Assembly: GCF_000472705.1 (NCBI RefSeq)
Contig: NZ_KI421454.1
Coordinates: forward strand, 147,227-211,226
Reading direction: 5' to 3'
Length of the DNA: 64,000 nucleotides
From: Mesorhizobium erdmanii USDA 3471
GTDB lineage: Bacteria; Pseudomonadota; Alphaproteobacteria; Rhizobiales; Rhizobiaceae
A program made the translations under genes and the position numbers. Below, in pieces: positions 62,588-64,000 of this stretch (the first letter of the stretch is position 1; each line of letters opens with the position of its first letter). The notes beneath the pieces were generated by a model. It saw only the letters and a list, made by a program, of their open reading frames with translations, did not search any database and had not been told where the DNA came from.

Positions 62588-63754
62588 TCAATCCCGCCGT
62601 TCTGTGCCACGCTTGTCAGCGCGTTGCCCCAATCCGGCCGAGCCCGCGCGCTCCGTCAGCGAGACGATGATTCTGTCGAGGCGGCGGAGCAGATCGTCGT
62701 AGGTGACGATGTCCATCATATTCACATATTTCCGCTTGATCACCTCCAGGTCGAACGATTGGTTCTCGGTGAGCCCGCCAGTGCCGTCCGTTCGGCGATC
62801 GCGGCCGAGCAGAAGCAGCGCCTTGGGATTGGTCACCCGGATCTGGAGGCCGGCGGGAAGTGCTGACCCGTATCGCTTCGACAGTTCGCGCTCCCCCTCA
62901 ACGCCCCATTTGGAGAGGTGGAACAGGTATTTCTCGGCCTGCATGATGGTGCCTGACAGCTCCTTGGTCGGAACGCTGTTGCCACGATAAATTCCTCTGC
63001 TCAGCAGAATGTCGTCAAAAGGCTTCTTGATCTCGATGACGTCGATGTTGCCGTTGGCGTCGACCACGCAAAGGTCGACGTATCGGTTCTTTCGCTTGTC
63101 CGGCCTCGAATAGAAGTCGGCGATCCGAACATTCTCCAACACCGCCACATATTTCGGGAACAGCAGTAGGATGACGCCGACGACCATCTTCTGCCACTCC
63201 TTCTCGGAGTAGCTTGCCGCCCTGGCGAGCCAGGAGGAGAGGGTCTCGCGCAGATAGACGAACTTGTCGATCTCGGCACGAAGCAGCTCATCCCGTCGCA
63301 AGGCCCGGCCGCGCGCACCGGCGGTCCGGCGATTCAGGTAGCTTTCGTAGTGATCGCGCGCGCTGGTCGCGCCGTCGAAGAATTCGCCGAGGATGGTCTC
63401 CACGCGCGCCGCGGCATAGCGGTCGACCTCGATGCTGTTCGGGAACCTCTCGAGCAGCTCGCCGAAGGCCTCGACGGCGATGCTGTCGACCCGGTCGCCG
63501 CCAACGACGATTTCGCTGCCGGGCTTCAGCTTTGCAATGCGCCGAAAGATGCTGATATTGCGCTCGGCGACAAAGACCTTCCGGTCCAGCGCGATCCCCT
63601 CCGCGACGATCAGCACATCGTTGTCGATCCCCAGGATCCGCCCGGGAATGCGGTGATATCCGTTTTTTGTGGTCGCGAACCGAAACCGATAGAGCGGTCG
63701 ATCGTCCTCGTCCGCCTCGTCGTCGTGCGCGGCACCGTGCGCCGTCTCCGCCAC
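62588..63754 (-). CDS. Shedu-type (SduA, DUF4263) defence nuclease
   Basis: Shedu is a one-protein anti-phage system with a PD-(D/E)xK nuclease. Here the catalytic region is RYVDLCVVDANGNIDVIEIK followed by KPFDDILLSRGIYRGNSVPT, with Asp and Glu-x-Lys, and later the conserved ELSGTIMQAEKYLFHLSKWG. The ~190-residue N-terminal region (beta-rich, FRFATTKNGYHRIPGRILGI) would regulate it. The first usable start is GTG 63754. 388 residues fits known Shedu proteins. A gene cut by the window edge lies upstream in the same direction. Confidence 0.8.
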   Translation of the reverse strand: MAETAHGAAHDDEADEDDRPLYRFRFATTKNGYHRIPGRILGIDNDVLIVAEGIALDRKVFVAERNISIFRRIAKLKPGSEIVVGGDRVDSIAVEAFGELLERFPNSIEVDRYAAARVETILGEFFDGATSARDHYESYLNRRTAGARGRALRRDELLRAEIDKFVYLRETLSSWLARAASYSEKEWQKMVVGVILLLFPKYVAVLENVRIADFYSRPDKRKNRYVDLCVVDANGNIDVIEIKKPFDDILLSRGIYRGNSVPTKELSGTIMQAEKYLFHLSKWGVEGERELSKRYGSALPAGLQIRVTNPKALLLLGRDRRTDGTGGLTENQSFDLEVIKRKYVNMMDIVTYDDLLRRLDRIIVSLTERAGSAGLGQRADKRGTERRD

Positions 63755-63842
63755 GAGGTCGGAACTGCGGAAGACACGCCCTTGCTGCCGACCTCAAACG
63801 AAATCATCACACGTGCTCCTGCACTGGCTGCCACCATCCTCT

Positions 63843-64000
63843 TCACCCGGCGCCACGACTAATGGCGACAAACCGGTCTCGCACTATGTCGGTCCGCCCT
63901 GCCGGGCCGCGGACATTTCCCTCAAGGAAATATTCGAAGTCGCCGTTCTGAAGCAGGACTGTGAACTGTTCGGCGATGAACCGGTGGACTTCGGCCTCTG
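63843..64000 (-). CDS. Partial CDS, C-terminal end only
   Basis: From the right edge the minus strand is open and reads EAEVHRFIAEQFTVLLQNGD and FEYFLEGNVRGPAGRTDIVR to a stop at 63843-63845. The composition is that of a real protein (a stretch like IAEQFTVLLQNGDFEYFLEG). I do not recognise it. It ends ~90 bp before the Shedu gene and could be in the same operon. Confidence 0.5.
   Translation of the reverse strand, partial: EAEVHRFIAEQFTVLLQNGDFEYFLEGNVRGPAGRTDIVRDRFVAISRGAG

Noticed and set aside
61736..62866. Long plus-strand open frame of 376 codons
   Set aside because: It is antisense to the XRE and Shedu genes, Arg-rich and without any motif; a GC-driven shadow frame.
1..64000. CRISPR arrays, tRNA and rRNA genes
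   Set aside because: No regularly spaced short repeats, cloverleaf-type tRNA sequence or rRNA signature was recognised by eye; a tRNA scan would be decisive.

Overview
The window reads as part of a rhizobial symbiosis island, most probably from Mesorhizobium or a close relative. The grounds are a scattered nod regulon (two intact nodD copies, nodB separate from nodA-nodC-nodI-nodJ-nolO, nodS alone), five nod boxes, and an rdfS-traF-rlxS block like the excision/transfer block of Mesorhizobium symbiosis ICEs. Species identity is inference; no chromosomal marker, rRNA or tRNA was recognised.

Layout. 1-2.3 kb: a cut zinc-ribbon gene and a hipBA toxin-antitoxin pair. 2.4-3.4 kb: an orphan protein resembling class III nucleotide cyclases. 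3.6-9.6 kb: a leftward mobile-element block (DUF736, RdfS, TraF, lytic transglycosylase, RlxS, DUF1403, ScpB). 10-14 kb: decayed material (parB-like tail, frameshifted rpoN end behind a -24/-12 motif, nifQ scrap) around an intact MFS exporter. 13.8-32.7 kb: nodulation genes with nodD and nodA remnants next to several nod boxes, interspersed with amino-acid/PLP-type cargo (LysE exporter, PaiB-like flavoprotein, MocR/PdxR regulator, broken methionine gamma-lyase-like gene). 32.8-39 kb: UbiM-like and PhyH-like oxygenases, then a plasmid/ICE-type operon (ArdC-like, 53-aa protein, DUF2958, ParB-like). 39.3-46.3 kb: two ~1-kb direct repeats carrying gabD remnants flank a ~5-kb segment with a GT10 fucosyltransferase, a nod-box-linked O-acyltransferase, a DUF2267-like protein and pieces of IS256, IS630 and IS5 elements.

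46.4-64 kb looks like an accessory/defence region: a one-polypeptide MmeI-like restriction-modification enzyme; a tight four-gene operon of membrane proteins combining a MotA/ExbB-like channel subunit, an OmpA/MotB-like subunit, a VWA-like protein and a four-TM coiled-coil protein (the best candidate for an undescribed system); a secreted nuclease; DUF4403 and small membrane proteins; a translationally coupled trypsin-like protease and NUC1 endonuclease; a TIR protein; an XRE regulator; and a Shedu-type nuclease.

How the parts fit. NodD proteins would activate the nod boxes. NodA, NodB and NodC make the acylated chitooligosaccharide; NodS, NolO and the two acyltransferases (perhaps the fucosyltransferase) would decorate it; NodI and NodJ export it. 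The transfer block would mobilise the island. The right-hand genes probably act against phage or competing plasmids. All functions are inferred from sequence motifs and gene order read by eye; no database search was run.
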